A stretch of DNA of 64,000 nucleotides from Certhia americana (GCA_018697195.1 CM031878.1:67511331-67575330); one strand, 5' to 3'; counted from the first letter of the stretch, positions 46,230 to 60,118 are shown. The notes: generated from the letters alone by a model not told the origin. Translations and numbers: made by a program.

Positions 46230-46495
46230 AGGATGCAGTCTCAAGCTGTGCAAGGGGAGGTCCGTCCATTTTAGGATGGACACCACAGGAGGAAGTTTTC
46301 CACTGAAAGGGTTGTTCAGCATTGGAATGGACTGACGAGGGAGGCAGTGGAGTCACTGTCCCTGGAGGTGTTCAGGAAAAGACTGGATGTGGTACTCAGT
46401 GATGTGGTTTATTTATCATGGTGGTGTTCAGGCACAGGTTGGACCTGATGATCTTGGAGGACTTTTCCAACTGTCATGATTCTGTGATTCTATCA
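46230..46495 (+). mobile_element. CR1 LINE 3'-end fragment, sense
   Basis: Reads from gcaaggggaggtccgtccat through ggcagtggagtcactgtccc and ggttggacctgatgatcttg, to a tail of gattctgtgattctat. It is 5' truncated with an intact 3' end. Confidence 0.92.
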
Positions 46496-47203
46496 CATAG
46501 GATTGACATAGCCTTAGAATGGTGGGCATAAAATACAAACTTTTTAAACTATGCAACAATCCTGATTATAAACCAAAATAGATTCAAAGTATCACTGCAG
46601 AGGTTTAATATAATCTTTCAGATATAAAACTGGCAAAAATGTTAAAGGTTACCAAGAAAAATAGCAACTGAGAAAATAAAATATTTCTGATATATTCCGT
46701 CTTTCATTAGCACAAATAACTCACTACCAGATTAGATTATCCAGCAAATTAATAGGCAATACTTATTATAAATTTAATTGTTAGTAATTAAAAACAATAT
46801 TAGTGAAGTTAAATATGTTAAAAATCTTGAAGTTCCATTTCCATTTTTTCTAGAACACTGGACTATGTCTTCTGTTTATGCCTTTGTTCACATAGGGTAC
46901 TACTATACTACCAATAACACATTGACAGCTTGGCATAGAGAACTGACCTACAAAACACAGGTTTCAAAATAAAAGATTGTTCTGCAGAAATCAACAACTT
47001 CTTATGCTATTAGCTTGCCAGGAAGCTTACCACGTATTCTTTTGTTCACTGTAGAATACAGCACAATAGAGAGTAATGATTCTGATGAAAATTTCAATTC
47101 CTCTAATTTTTAATAACAAACTATGTTAGCATTGAAAAGTAAAAAAAAATAAAATGCTAGATCTAGTAAAAATTTTCAGTGTTTCATTATATTTTCAAAC
47201 ATG

Positions 47204-47260
47204 TTTCTAGATATACTAATTACTGATACAAATTTCTAGATATACTAATACTGATACTGA
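47204..47260. repeat. Imperfect 29-bp tandem duplication
   Basis: The unit beginning TTTCTAGATATACTAAT occurs twice (47,204 and 47,233) and differs mainly by a 1-2 base deletion and its end. Confidence 0.8.
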
Positions 47261-47554
47261 AGAGTTGTCAACTTTGCAGTAATGTAGTAATCTGCTTTAA
47301 ATTTGTTCACCCTCATTCAAGGGATAGGAAAATCTGCCATAAGAATATTAAAACAGATTTGTAAAAAAGTTGCTAAAAACCCGAGTAATGCATGCAGAAT
47401 GGACAGACTAAAATTACCATTGTTCAGGTCCTTTAAGCGATACCATCTACTGCAAACTGATCCAAACCATAGCTTTATATAATTTATCTAAAGTAGAATG
47501 GTTTTCAAGGACACAGTCCTGCCGGACAAATGGAGTAGATGAAGTTCTGAAGGC

Positions 47555-47990
47555 TCTCCCTGCCTCCCTTATTTGAATGACAAGGGCTGTTTGAATAGGC
47601 TTTTTAAACACTCAGCATTAATTGGTAACAGAGACTAGATTGAAATCAGTCGAGTTCTTTTAACCTTCCCCAAATACCCTCACATCTTCAAGTTTCACTT
47701 AATGTAATTGTAAAAACAGGTCTACTGCTACTCAACTCTCAAGGGTGGCATTAACTTCATTAGGTGCTGTTTGTACAATGTGTTAAGTTCCTCATTAGAA
47801 CATGCACAGAGGTATTTTAGACTAATGAGGCTCTATTGTTATAACCTATCCCTGCTTAATTGCAATTTCGTTATAAGTAGCTGATGTGGTACAAACTCTC
47901 TTAAATGGCAAATACTGCTACAATAATCAGTTTTAATTGATGTGTACATTAAAATAAATCTTCCGATTAGGCTGCAGGCTGTATGACTAT
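47555..47990. promoter_or_regulatory. Candidate conserved non-coding element
   Basis: About 430 bp free of repeats and A/T runs, dense in developmental-type motifs. These include ttgaatgacaagggctgttt, homeodomain cores (cattaattgg, ttaattgcaatt, ttttaattgatg) and a SOX-type ctattgttataa. This texture is typical of deeply conserved vertebrate enhancers, but conservation cannot be measured here. Confidence 0.3.
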
Positions 47991-48134
47991 TAGTCTCAGA
48001 GAATAAAAAAAACATTGAAAAAGAAAAAATACCTTTGTCCAAACATGGACCTCACCCACTTGCAGAGGGGTGCTGCAGACTCCCTCCTTCTCTGCAGCCC
48101 TACCCAGCACCACCAGATGGGCCCTACAGCTACT

Positions 48135-48350
48135 AGTGAGACAGAGGAATGGAATCATTTAGACTGGGAAACACCTCTAAGACCACAGAGGCCAGCACTG
48201 CAAAGTCTAAATCATGTCCTCAAATGCCACATCTATGGGTCTTTTAAATACCTCCAGCAATGACAGATTTCAGCTCACCACATCTGTATCTTTCAGCAAC
48301 AGCCTACACCATCACTCTCAGTTCAGGTAATTCACTACCTTCCCACACAC
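48135..48350 (-). mobile_element. Old CR1 LINE 3'-end fragment, antisense
   Basis: The decayed antisense order is visible: ggaatcatttagactgggaa, acacctctaagaccacagag, aaatcatgtcctcaaatgcc, then acatctatgggtcttttaaa and tacctccagcaatgaca. A weak CTCF-like core CCACCAGATGG lies just before it at 48,110-48,120. Confidence 0.7.
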
Positions 48351-51300
48351 AAGACAAGCAGACCCAGAGGTCAGGATAGAAGTCTTCTCTCAAGTCACAA
48401 GAGCTGAACTGTAGTATTGGAACTGTGCTTGTGGTGACAAAAGGGATAGAATAAATCACTCAACTTGCAAATGGCTTAAAAAATGCTCTACACAGGACAA
48501 GTATATACAAATCACTTGGAATGAAAGAAAAAAAGAAAAAATGCAAAGCCATATCCAGGCTGGAAGTAGGAATTTTGTTTCTGAACAGTGTCAGTTCTGT
48601 GCTCTTCTGTGCTCTTCATTCGGGAAGAATGTGATATATACTATAATAAATTATTAAATTTAAATCATGTTAAATATAAAATCTTCAATGGAAAAAAAAT
48701 GCACCTAAGCTTTAGTTCTTCTTTTGCACTGGCAAGGCTCCTTCTAATGGTCATTTCTACATAAAAAGTCTTTTAACACAGTTGCAGAGAATGACAGTAT
48801 ATAAAACCATGTCTGTGTATAAAGGGATAGAAATCTACCTCTGAAAAAGCATTCAAAAGAAAGAAGTTTCTTTTAAAACAAAACATCTTTTTATTTCACT
48901 TTCAGGAAGCACTCTACGGCACAATCACATAAGATTAATCTTGTATCTCTAACTCTTCCTCTTATTGTTTGTGTTAAATAAAAATACATGGTAAGAGGTC
49001 AGAAGGGACCATATAAACAAGTGGGGCAAATTCTGCTTGGGACTACATGAAAGCAGTAAACCAACACTTTTCTTATAAAGCAGAGAAAACTAGGTTTGAA
49101 GTGCTTAAATTTCATGGATTATTTACTTTACTCCTGGCTAGTCTAATCACTTCCTGAGAAAATCAAAGCAACCAAATCCATGAGTTGTTCAGATCATCTC
49201 TATGATTACTGTAGATAAGTTTCTATCCAATGAAGGTTTTCCATTCTTCCTGCCTGCAAATTAAGTTCAGTGTTGCAGCACTGGGTTGTCAGACAGTGAT
49301 TGGATCAGAATTTTGATGATGCTTCCCTTCACCAAGGTGGGGTATAACACCTCAAATGTCATTCCTGTTTTAATTATTTGCTACATGGACATATTAATAA
49401 AGCTGTCCTTGGCTTCCTATTGCCATGTTGCTGTTGCTTTGCTATCTCTTTAATGTTATTATGATCTCATCATCTTGTTGATGCTTCCACTCTAGCTGAA
49501 CATTACTGGAATTTCCTATTTTATTCGCTAATGCCTTTGCCCATGCACCTCTTGAGAGTGGGGCATCACTATACAGTGAGCAATAATATTTTTCACGGTA
49601 CATACCAGTACCACATTCACCAAATGAAATGTTTAATAAAGCAGAGGTCTAGCCAGGAGGCAGCTAGCTCACCACAAAGATGACAATAGTATGGAAAAAC
49701 AGAAATTTACAACATTTCACAATGCTATTCACCAAAATTATTTCTTTCTTTCGTGTCAGTAGCCATCATCTTGGTAAGATATTGTTGCTTCTTACTCCTA
49801 GCAACAATTACTCTAGGTCTGTCAGTAATCTTCATCATTAATTCAGAAAGTTTGAAAACATGACCTGGAAAAACTCATCAGATTCAGCTGTGTAAATACA
49901 GATATTATTATTATTACAGTACTGAAGACAGTGGATCAATTCATATTTTTTAGTGGACGGATAATACAGCAAGAGTCTAGATATCATTTAGAGATTGGGA
50001 AACACAGCCATTTACAAAGCTGAATTTATTTAAGTTTTTAAAGCATATCCTAAAAAGATCCAGTCTTTATTAATAGTAATGGGTTTTCAGTCAACCAGCT
50101 AAAATGTTTTTTTCTTCTTCATAAGAAACCCAAGTCCCTCACACAGGGCAACAAACTTGGGGGTTTTTTCTCAGATACTTTTTGTCTTATGTTTCCATAT
50201 CAGCCTCAGATGCTCAAGAATTAAGGCTTGAATTTTTAGACTTCTGTTAAAATTTTGCAATGTCTCGTGTTTTAAGGTAAATAACTTTGCCTTTCATAGC
50301 TCTACCACATCAGACTGTCTTCTCCACCCCAATGGTTTTCTTCCAAGTTCATTGGGTGAGGGTTTGTTTCTTAAAAAAGCTTTTCCAGCCTGGAAGTAGA
50401 AGCTTCCAAACACAAACAGATACAGAGCTCCAAAAGTTCAGTATATGCGAGTTCCAGGATGAGGAAGGGAACTGGATGTTCATACAGTGTAGCAACTGAA
50501 ACAGCATCTACTAAACTGACCACCATGTGAGGGAGCAGAAAAGACATAGTTTTAAGAGCATGTTCTAACAAGGTAACTGAGCAGTAAAGTAAAACAGTCA
50601 CTGGCTTCCACAAATATGGATGCCATTCATTTCATTCCTGTGTACCTCTGGGTGTAATTCTTCTATGCTACATATTCATCTATTGCTCTCACTCCCCCGA
50701 CCAGTTTTCTGTCCCCTTGCTGCACAAATTTGTCTGATTCTACACGAGTCCTGGTCCCATGCAGCATTCAGAGTAGCACAGGAGGAGGCACAGCAATTCT
50801 ACATATCTGCCCATAGCATCCCAGATACTCAACACAGCACTTGTGTAAGTTCAAGCAGGAACAGGAACAACTGAAAACTCACTACATAATAACTGAGTGT
50901 ATCTCACCATTGCAAATCAAGCATGGAGCAGAAAAGATCAAACCCCAGTTCAAGAAGAAAACCAAGAAACCAACAATCAGAAAAAGTAACAGAATGTTGG
51001 AAATTAGATATAAAATTTACCTAGAAATGTCCAAAAAAATACTAATTTTTTAATAGACCTGCTCCAAGCAGGAAAAAAAAATGAGACAGATCTAACCATG
51101 AAATACAATGTCAGTTCCAAATCAGAGCAGCTGCTTCTGTATATACCTCAGTAAGCAACAATTATGAGAGTTAAACCCATAAAACAAGAACTCACCTCCC
51201 CATTATTCTACGGATCATAACAGACTAATTATGCAGTCAAATTTACAGTAAATTCTGAGACTCAAAACAAACTGATAAAATGACCACTCATTGATTCCCC

Positions 51301-53264
51301 TGCTCCTTACTAAAAAATCTATAAGCTTTTGTGGCCACACTCCAGCCAAGATGTAAATTCTTATAAGATTGTATATAATAATCTTTACTACCATCTCAAG
51401 TCACTAATATGACCTTCAGCCACAAGTTCAGCAGCTGGTTTATTGCTCCTTTGGTTCATTCCTGGATGGTAATAAAATCGAATGTTTTGTTCAAAATATA
51501 CCTCCTGACATCTCTTTACTTACTCCATCTAACAGCATCTCCCTATATCATTACTTCAACTTGCAATATTTAGGCAGTTTCTTATCAGTCACCTATCACA
51601 CTGTCACAGGGCACAAAGGCCTTCCTAGCATAAATGAAATCTCTTGCTCTGAATACCCAGATTACACCACATTTTATTCTTCCTATTTAGTATAGTATTT
51701 ACTATTTAGTAAACACTAAATATTATTATAATATTTGTATTATCATATTATAATACTATCATAAATATTATTATGTAATAGTATCTACTGTTTAGTAAAG
51801 ATGTAAGGCCTTAAAAAAGCATGTAACAAAACTGGTATTGTTACTATATTTCTGAATATCTCTGTCTTCAGAAGAAATACTCCAGGGATTGAGAAAGCAA
51901 GAATAATCTACCCCTTCTTTTCCTGGAGTAATTCACTTTATTTTAATTTAAACAAACAAACAAAACAAAAAAAAAAACAAACATGCAGTAGTCATAAGGA
52001 AAAGAAAAAAGAAAAATGTGCATATTCTTCCAGACAAGTTCTAACCTTTAGTGGAACACTGCTACGGACTGAAAATAATATTGTATGAGGTTCAAGGACG
52101 CCAGCTACATTTTTCCCCTTTCTGCCTGCCTATCAGAAATAATTGCAACAGTCCTAGACTCCACAAGATATAGTCTAGCAGATAAGCGATAACAGAGTGT
52201 CAGTGACAAAGGTCAGAATTAAAGGGCATACCTTGATAATTGAGACAAATTCAGATATGCTTGGCCAAATATGAATATGGAGTTCAAGAAAAGTAGATTA
52301 AAGGAAGAGGAACTAAAGAAATAAAGGGGAAAAGTTGTTTTCATTATATGAGACAGCAAGAGTTAGAGCAAAAAAAAAAAAAATTACTCAAGCTTACAAG
52401 ATACTGAGCTACCAGTTTCTTCAGAACATGAAGAACAATTCTCTGGGGAGAAGTCCATGGACAGCAGATAGCCACACCATCAGGAGTATCAACTTCTTCC
52501 CACACCTGATCCATCGCATCAGAAAGAGAAAAGATACTGGTGTCTGTTAACTACTGCTAAGAGGTCTGAAGTGAGCAGCTACCAAAAGTAAGTTCTGTAT
52601 CTGCCCCACATCTCTACAGGTGACATTTCTGTAGGTAACGAAACCTCCCCTGAAAACATTTATGGATACCAGGAAACAGAAAGACATGGAGTGATCAATT
52701 GATTTAAAATCTGCTTAGTTTTTATAAACTACACAGTTTTCATATCCTTGTATCAAAATAAGGCAATCCCAAAGATGATAATACAGCTTTGATCCACTTG
52801 GAATAAAAATTGCATGAATTCAAGTCTTATTTATACTGACACCATCAGATCAGCCCTTCTGGCCTCCTAACCAACCATCTACTATTTTCCAGCCCTAAAA
52901 CAATCTTTAAATCAGCTCAAGATCACAGTTGTGCAGAGGCACTAGAAATCAATACTAAACTCAGTTTGTGTGATCCTGATAATAAGGAGAGAAAATCATC
53001 TCTTAAGCATATGGTGACAACACTATCACCACTGTACTTTTCTGTTTCCTCTAGAAATGCACCTTGTAGTCCTGCTCCTCTTCTTTTCATCAATCCAGGG
53101 AGTTACTGCTGCAACATTCAAGACAGATAAGACCTCTTAATAAGTAAGAGCAGCAAGAGTCTCGGGGCACTGTCACACAAACCTGTTTTTCTTCACATGG
53201 CCATACATAATTGTCACCGCAGCAAAGCTCCTGAGGTGGAATTGGCAGTGTTAGATTTATGAAT
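48351..53264. other. Unique AT-rich DNA, no gene seen
   Basis: A 10-bp tandem duplication lies near 48,597-48,616. There is an A/T-rich self-complementary patch at about 51,680-51,790 and a CAAA/A-rich run at 51,952-51,984. At 49,250-49,440 a stretch with AATAAAGCTG resembles an LTR end but no boundaries were found. Open frames are short and featureless. Confidence 0.4.
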
Positions 53265-53300
53265 GGACTTGATTTAAATGATCCTGTGATTCTATGTAAT
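53265..53300 (+). mobile_element. Remnant of a CR1 3' tail
   Basis: The text aatgatcctgtgattctatg is the end of a CR1 3' UTR. Only about 35 bp are recognisable. Confidence 0.45.
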
Positions 53301-55471
53301 CAGGCCTGAGCTGACCTAAACTAGCTCAGTAATATCAGCTGTGTAGGCAGGAGCATTTAACTCCCCAGCCTAGTACTTGACCTGGTTAGCATTGTACTAG
53401 CATGGCAAACCTAGATGCCTTTCAGTACAGGGATATGTAATTACCCTTATAATTGCAGGCTGGAAAGCATACGCTTACCACTTACTGTTGTGGTATAGGA
53501 TGGAAAACAGTAGTTTAGAAGCAGGCATGGTACCCTGTACAAAATTGCAAAACTTGACTGTTTTATAGAAGAGCAAAGATGCATAAAATTGAAAGAAGGA
53601 ATTGTGTCATAGCTTTTCCTTGCTAAGAATGTTCCTGCAATTACACATTTAGGGGAAAATTCAATTGTCCTCTCACTGTACTTGCTCTTTAACATAGAAA
53701 AAGAACACAGTTGCCATTCTGACTTTTAATGAAGGAGTTTCATTACATTTTACTGTACAAATAGATTGCTTTCAAAGATAAATACATCATATTAATGATT
53801 TACAAGCTCACTATGTCACTTAAGTTTTCTAAACAGTTTTAAGAATGTTTCTTTCTTTGAAAAGAATAAAGACTTCCTATCATAAGTGAATAGATATGAA
53901 CAACACAACAGAGCCAAGGCAAATTCTTCTTGTAACTAGAGAAGGAAAAAGCTTTTGTATTTGTTGAAGGTTATATCACTTGTTTTATGGAAGAGTAATA
54001 AAGTACAGAGAATTTGCCTAGTTAGGCAGCCCCGTGGTTTGTAGCATATGATCACACAGGATCAAGTGCAGAGTAACAAAAAGGCCTAGATAGCAGGAAA
54101 CCAAACATGTACAGCATAGTGAGTCAAGGAGGCATTAATTCAGAGTCCAAATAGCTTAAATACAGCTCCTTAAGTACAGGTTTCATGGAGAATACTTAAA
54201 GATGATAAAAAGCATGTATTTTATTTCTTTTCTGCCTTTTTCTTAAAAGTCTTCTCACATTTATTTGCAATTTATTTTTGCTTCCAAGGAAGTAGCTGTT
54301 TCATCTTTACCATTCTTAGCTATTATGTTAATCCTGTATATCAATAGTTACTGTTTCACACAATAATAGATTTCATTACAATTTGCTTGATACTGATCAC
54401 AAACAAATTAGTTATTTTAAAAAAATCTAGGTATTTAGTTGTGCAAAGGAACCAGAAACAAAAGAAATTAAAAAAGAGAAAAAGACATTGGTTTGCTTAG
54501 ATGTCTTTGCATTTACAAATAAAACCTGAACAGTCCAAATGGATTTGTACTGTTTCACAAGATGTTTATAGATGCTGAGAACAAAAAGAGTGTATTACAT
54601 AAAACATCTCTGGTCAGTCTCATAGACAAATCTTCATTCTCATTCATTCATTCTCACTCATCTCATTCAAATCGTGGAGGTCTGAAATGAAGTTTAACAG
54701 AATTTCTAAATGCCTTGGGTGCTAAATCAGTACTATAAGAGGACTTGCAATGTAAAGAAAGATTTCTGATCATTTCATTCACTAAACTAATCATTATAGT
54801 AATCTTCCACAAACTGAAAACCATGTAAGTTCGTAGTTAATGTTTGCCAATTCCTTCGGAAAAACTGGTTAGACAAAGTGGTTTTGTCCAGTTGGGTTCC
54901 TGTGCATTGAGAATTAAAGTACTACCTGTATTTAAATTGAACTGCAATGATTTGACTTTTACAGCAGCTACATGCATACATTTGTCTCCTGAGTAATGTA
55001 ATAATTTTGGCATGTTCACAATACGTGGATGTAGTCACTTCTTAAACATATACAAGTATGTTATTCAAACTTGGATACTTAGAGATAGGTAGATAATTCA
55101 CAAAGTAGAATTTATGACAGATCATGTTTTAGTTTTAGGTACAAACCTGAGAACAAAACATCATTTGAAACAGAGTTCTTGTTTTACAGTCTTCAATTCA
55201 TCCAAACAGATCATTGTTATTTATAATGAAATTTCAAAGACACGGTTCAACTAGATCATTTTTTAGTTCACGTAAACTCTGAAGTGCTGCAAATAAAAAA
55301 GAAAACTCCCTTATGATGTCACAACACTACGTTACTCATTAACTGATTTTTGAACCTAGTTTAGGCTGGAGTCACACCAAGACATCACTTCCTACAGCAG
55401 TGAAAGGCTGTGTGTTTTCAAGGATCGCTCTAGAATTGAACTTACCTAAGTCTGCAGTTAGCTCCACTAAA
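53301..55471. other. Unique AT-rich DNA, no gene seen
   Basis: An imperfect CATT/CTCA microsatellite lies at 54,632-54,668. A CRE-like TGATGTCA occurs at about 55,314-55,321, upstream of the candidate first exon. Confidence 0.4.
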
Positions 55472-55596
55472 ATGCTGAAAAAGGGAAGCTCCTTGGAGGA
55501 CAACGTTTTTCATTCTGAAAGTCAGAACAGCTTCCGAAAATCAAACACTGACACCCCAGCCAGTCCTACGGAGAGTGTTGGATCAGTATTTATAAG
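55472..55596 (+). CDS. Candidate first coding exon, unidentified
   Basis: The ATG at 55,472 has A at -3 and opens a frame of 41 codons plus two bases that ends exactly at a good donor, AAG|GTAAAT (GT at 55,597-55,598). The product is Ser/Thr-rich and polar: MLKKGSSLEDNVFHSESQ, then NSFRKSNTDTPASPTESVG. This is typical of an intrinsically disordered amino terminus with possible phosphorylation sites. The frame is open upstream for 24 codons without another ATG. Composition is more balanced than its surroundings. I do not recognise the protein, and no second exon could be tied to it. It may be an alternative first exon of a gene extending beyond 64 kb, or chance. Confidence 0.38.
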
Positions 55597-58500
55597 GTAA
55601 ATCTCAATACGTTTGAGTGTTTTTCATGTGCTTGATGATGGGAGAAGAGGGCAGCAACACAGGAGGGCACTGGGACAGGTGCACTAAAAAAAAAAATCTA
55701 GATAAGGAAGGAAATACCTAATATGAGAAGGAAATGCACAGAGAGAACGTAATTTCATGTATGTTACTGATTGCACTGGGAAGGGGAGCACTACTGTAAA
55801 GGAGAAACTTGTGATGGAGGATAGAAGGTTATTGTTTTCTCCTTTTATCTATTGACACTGAAATAGGGTTTTGAATGTGTATAACGCTATATACTAATAA
55901 AACTCAAGTTTTAAAGTTAATAGAACTCAAGTTTTAAAGTAACCTCTATGGGATCTCCTTGTAATATTTGACTCTGTACAAAACAAATGTAAACTTTGAT
56001 AGATCAGGGAGTTTAACAAAATATTTTCGTGTGTGCTTTGGCCTAAAGGAACTTCATAATGTTTATTAAACAAATTTTCAAGATAAGTGCCACCTCATTC
56101 ACAAGAAATATTCATGGACGTAGAAAACTTGCTAAATGATACTGGTAAAGGGTTTTCTGATAGAACATTGCAAAAAATAAATTAGAGAAAATCTGTTTTC
56201 TTACTTTGGAAGGGTGGACTTGTTGAATTGCAAATTTCCTCTATTGTGGAATTCATTGCAATACAGGGTTCTGGATAAATCATGCACATTTTAGACAGCA
56301 CAGAAAAATGAAGGCAGGAAATGTCAGAAGGCTACTGGCACTTAGTGCTTACTCTTTCTCATCTACTGCAGGAGCAAGATAAGTAAACACCCATAGTACT
56401 TATGTCAACCCATCATGAATAGCTTAAAAAGCTTTTCAAAATATCATTAGACATTTACTGGTTCTTAATCAGCTTAAAAATTCTTTGCCAAGGGCTGGTC
56501 CTTAATTGTTGCATGGTGCCAAACAACCCTGAAGAGTGATTTGGAACCTCCATATAGTCTTTGTGTGGCCAAATTACATTTCTTTGTGGCTGTGCACAAA
56601 TTTGTTATATGGGGTGACAGATCTTATCACTAATTGGGTCACTACTATAAAAGAGCTTGTTGGCCTAATTTTTTCTCCTTTGAAATATTATTAGGGCTTT
56701 TTAATATTATATCTGCATATCATCTTTTCTTTTAACTCAAATGTCAGAGAGATAGTGTCCAACAGTTTGAATGCATAATAGAGAATCAGAAATTTTAAGT
56801 TTTAATTAGAGATTTCAAAGACTTATCTAGAACTAATCACATACAGCTTGTTTAAAAAAAATCACATGACTTTTCATATGCCTCTTCATCTCATTTTCCA
56901 GTTAGGTGTGGGGTGTAAGTACATACAGAGGTATTCGGAAGGCGGTAACACAAGTTGGTGATTTTTAACCAATTCCTAATTTGGACAATATAAATTTTGT
57001 TCTCCTTTCTGTGTCCTGTCCAGAACACTGGGCAGACAGATCTACCTATTTTTATATTTACCACTAAATAACCAATACACAAAAATCTGCTATATATGCT
57101 CTGGGGGTAACGTGACTAGGCCTTACATAGAACAGAGTACTTTACCCCAGATTTCTCAATAATCAACCTGTCTGCCAAGTATTGAGTGGTAGGGGCAGGC
57201 CTTCTAGAAAACCAGTTTACTCAGTTGCTGGTTCAGTAAGGATAATATGATCATAAAACCCTGCTGTGAAACCATACCTCTATCAATAGCAAAGATGGAG
57301 TAGCAGGCTGCAAATACTAGACAATCTAATAAGAAGGATGCATGATAGCACACAATGAGCTAGTAGGACTGAGCTCTCACCAAACCTGCTTTTCACATAT
57401 TTGTCACAGTCATGATACATTTATTAAAAATGAGCCACATGAAATATCATGAAAAATGCTTTTGGGAGAAGTAAATGTAGGCTCTGCATTTTTAGGTACT
57501 ATTTTCATACAGTTCTATTTATTTGGAGCATATTTTCTATATGTGAATATGCAGCCACAGAGAAAATTTACTGTATTAATGATCATTCTTGTTCACTCTA
57601 ATTATTCATGCCTGAGGACAAAAACTGACTGTACGCCTAAGTTTTTATATAAATCTGTTTTCACCTCACTGTAATTGGCACCATGTGGGTGAGCATGAAT
57701 TTGGCAGAAACCAGGGAATTATTAACATTTCATAAAGGAGAGCTCACAGTTTATCACCATGGTAGCATGTTATTCCTAACATAGAGCAAAACTGATTTCA
57801 GAAGCAAATTAAGACTCTGAAGCTAAAGCTGAGGTGTCAGCCATGCATTATCAATCAGAAATTTGTATTGATAAAAGTACTGGCCACATGTCTTTGCAGC
57901 ATTTTATCAGCATGAATGTACAGAGCTGTCCTGACATCATACCAAAACATTTTCCAGTGGGCCAGAAATAAATATGGGATAAAAAAACAGAGACCTTAGA
58001 GGCTTCTATAATATGAGTCAATACCCTGTATCCAGTTCTCATAAAATTTAGAAAAAATCTCAAGGCTTTTGGTTTTGAATAATCCACAGAGTGACTCTAG
58101 GTAAAAAAAAAAAAAAAAAATCAAACCCAAAACATATTAAACACAAGAAAATAGGGCTTTTCAGCAATTCAGACCACCAGTTCTGTGAACATCATAATGC
58201 AATGTATGTTTATGCCAATCCTAGCAATAATCAAATTGCAGGTTATATAGTAGATGCTTGTTTTTAAAAAAAAAATCTGCTTTTTCAGTAATATTGATAT
58301 TACATAAAAATGATAAATTCTTTAAAATTGCAGAAAAATGTAGAGCATGGAGAGGGCTTTTTTTCTAAATATCTCATGAAAATAGAAGTCAAAAGGGTCC
58401 TCGACTTTAGTCCTGACCCAGCAGCTCATTTAGTGTATTACAATAAAGTAAATACAGTACTCATGTTTTGCATCTGTGATCTGGCATTAATATTTACCTA

Positions 58501-60118
58501 TCTTTTGCTTACAACAAAATAACAGAAAAACTCTGTAACAAACTTTCAAAATGGGTTTGTTACAAATGGGTTTTCGTTTGGACACAGAAAGGAAGCCTAC
58601 AAGCAGATTTCCTCCCTGAAGATTTTTTGATAGAAAGCTTTTTTAAAGGAAATTCTGCATTGAATTTATATTCCCTCTGAATCTTCCAATATACTGGTCT
58701 AAGACTGAGGCTTAGCTCAGACTAATTTAAGAAGTCACGTTAAAAAGATAAGCACATACCAAGTTCTAAAAGGTGTGTTGTTTTTATAGTTCAATTATGA
58801 GCACCAGAAACACTGGCAACCACCTTACTGCTTAATGGCTTGCATCTGAGGTTTGTGGCCTCACAATACTCACAATATTCACCCTTTGTGGCCTGACTAT
58901 GAAGACATATGACATATCTACACTTGTTTTGGTTTCTTTTTCCTCCAGAGTAATATAACTCCTAGTTCTAAATGAGACAGAACAGTAACTGTATAAGCAC
59001 AGTCAAATAGTTTATTATTCACAACCCACAGTAAAGACCGTGAGAAAACTGATAGTATAATTAATTCTTTCACATTATCTTGTGCTTCTCACTTTAACCT
59101 TCCTCTTCTAAAAGTAAGAACAAACCTTTTCTAAGCTTCTAGAAAGTCTGGGCACTATATTTCCTTGTGGAAGATTCAATTTATCCTCAAACAAGACAGT
59201 TTTCATTTTCTTACATACTTAATGTACCATACTGCTGCACTTCAGAGACTGTCAGATGACTAAAGGTTTTTTCCAACAAAAAGATCATCATATTTACAGA
59301 TATCATAAATGCTTGCATGCACCCAGGCATACATGGTTCCAAAAAGGTCTCACATGTATACCTTTATGATACAGAGATTGAGTAATTATATAATTATATA
59401 TATATTATACAATAAAGGGCATGCACCTTATTCGTTAGATACACATCATCCTCTTGACACACTAAACATACAGCTGTAGCTGGATTGAAATTTTTGTCCA
59501 AGTCCTCTATATACAGATGTCACACTTGGATGTTGTCTAGGATTCCCTTGGACATTTATAATCAGAGGATGACAAACCAAGCTAATGTGACCCTCTAGAG
59601 TAGAACAGGCAATATTTACATTTACCTTTTTTAGCGTAGCTGGACAGTATATTAAATGAGAACATGTATTTCTTCTATTTAAAATGGAAGTATCTTTTTT
59701 TAATTATAAATGGAGAAAGCAGATTTTGCTGCCATGAGATTCTATACAATCATTCTATATTACAATATCTAGGCATCACGGTATTCTAGTATGCTAGCAT
59801 GGCCATTCATGAGGTAACCAGGACAATATATTGCATGAAAATATGCCATAACTGCTCTTTATTTTTTTTCATCATGAGCTAAGAGGAGACATTGATATGT
59901 GTTTTTCAGCAAAATGCCAGCTGCGTGAGTGCTTTCTCACAGCTAGCAAAATTGAACTGTTATATGTCACAAGGTGGCTTTTCCCAGAATGTAAGAAAGT
60001 TGCCATGAACAATTTGGAGCAAGATGAACATTCTTTTATTTTAATGGTTCTACTGTGTTTTGCCATTAACCCTCCATCCCATACTGTTCTTTCGATCACC
60101 ATGGCACAGTAAGACATG
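55597..60118. other. Unique AT-rich DNA, possible intron
   Basis: It contains a 23-bp imperfect tandem duplication at 55,896-55,940, A runs near 58,103 and 58,264, and a TA-rich run at 59,382-59,411. If the exon at 55,472 is real this would be its first intron. No further exon was recognised. Confidence 0.4.
55896..55940. repeat. 23-bp tandem duplication
   Basis: AACTCAAGTTTTAAAGT is repeated with the same spacer (TAATA/TAATAG), giving two adjacent units of about 23 bp. Confidence 0.85.

Larger units (their letters stand above)
46496..48134. other. Unique DNA with a possible conserved block
   Basis: A 29-bp imperfect tandem duplication lies at 47,204-47,260. The candidate conserved block 47,555-47,990 is listed separately. 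No gene is recognised. Confidence 0.4.

Noticed and set aside
49250..49640. Possible LTR with AATAAAGCTG
   Set aside because: No TG/CA ends, target duplication or family phrase could be found.
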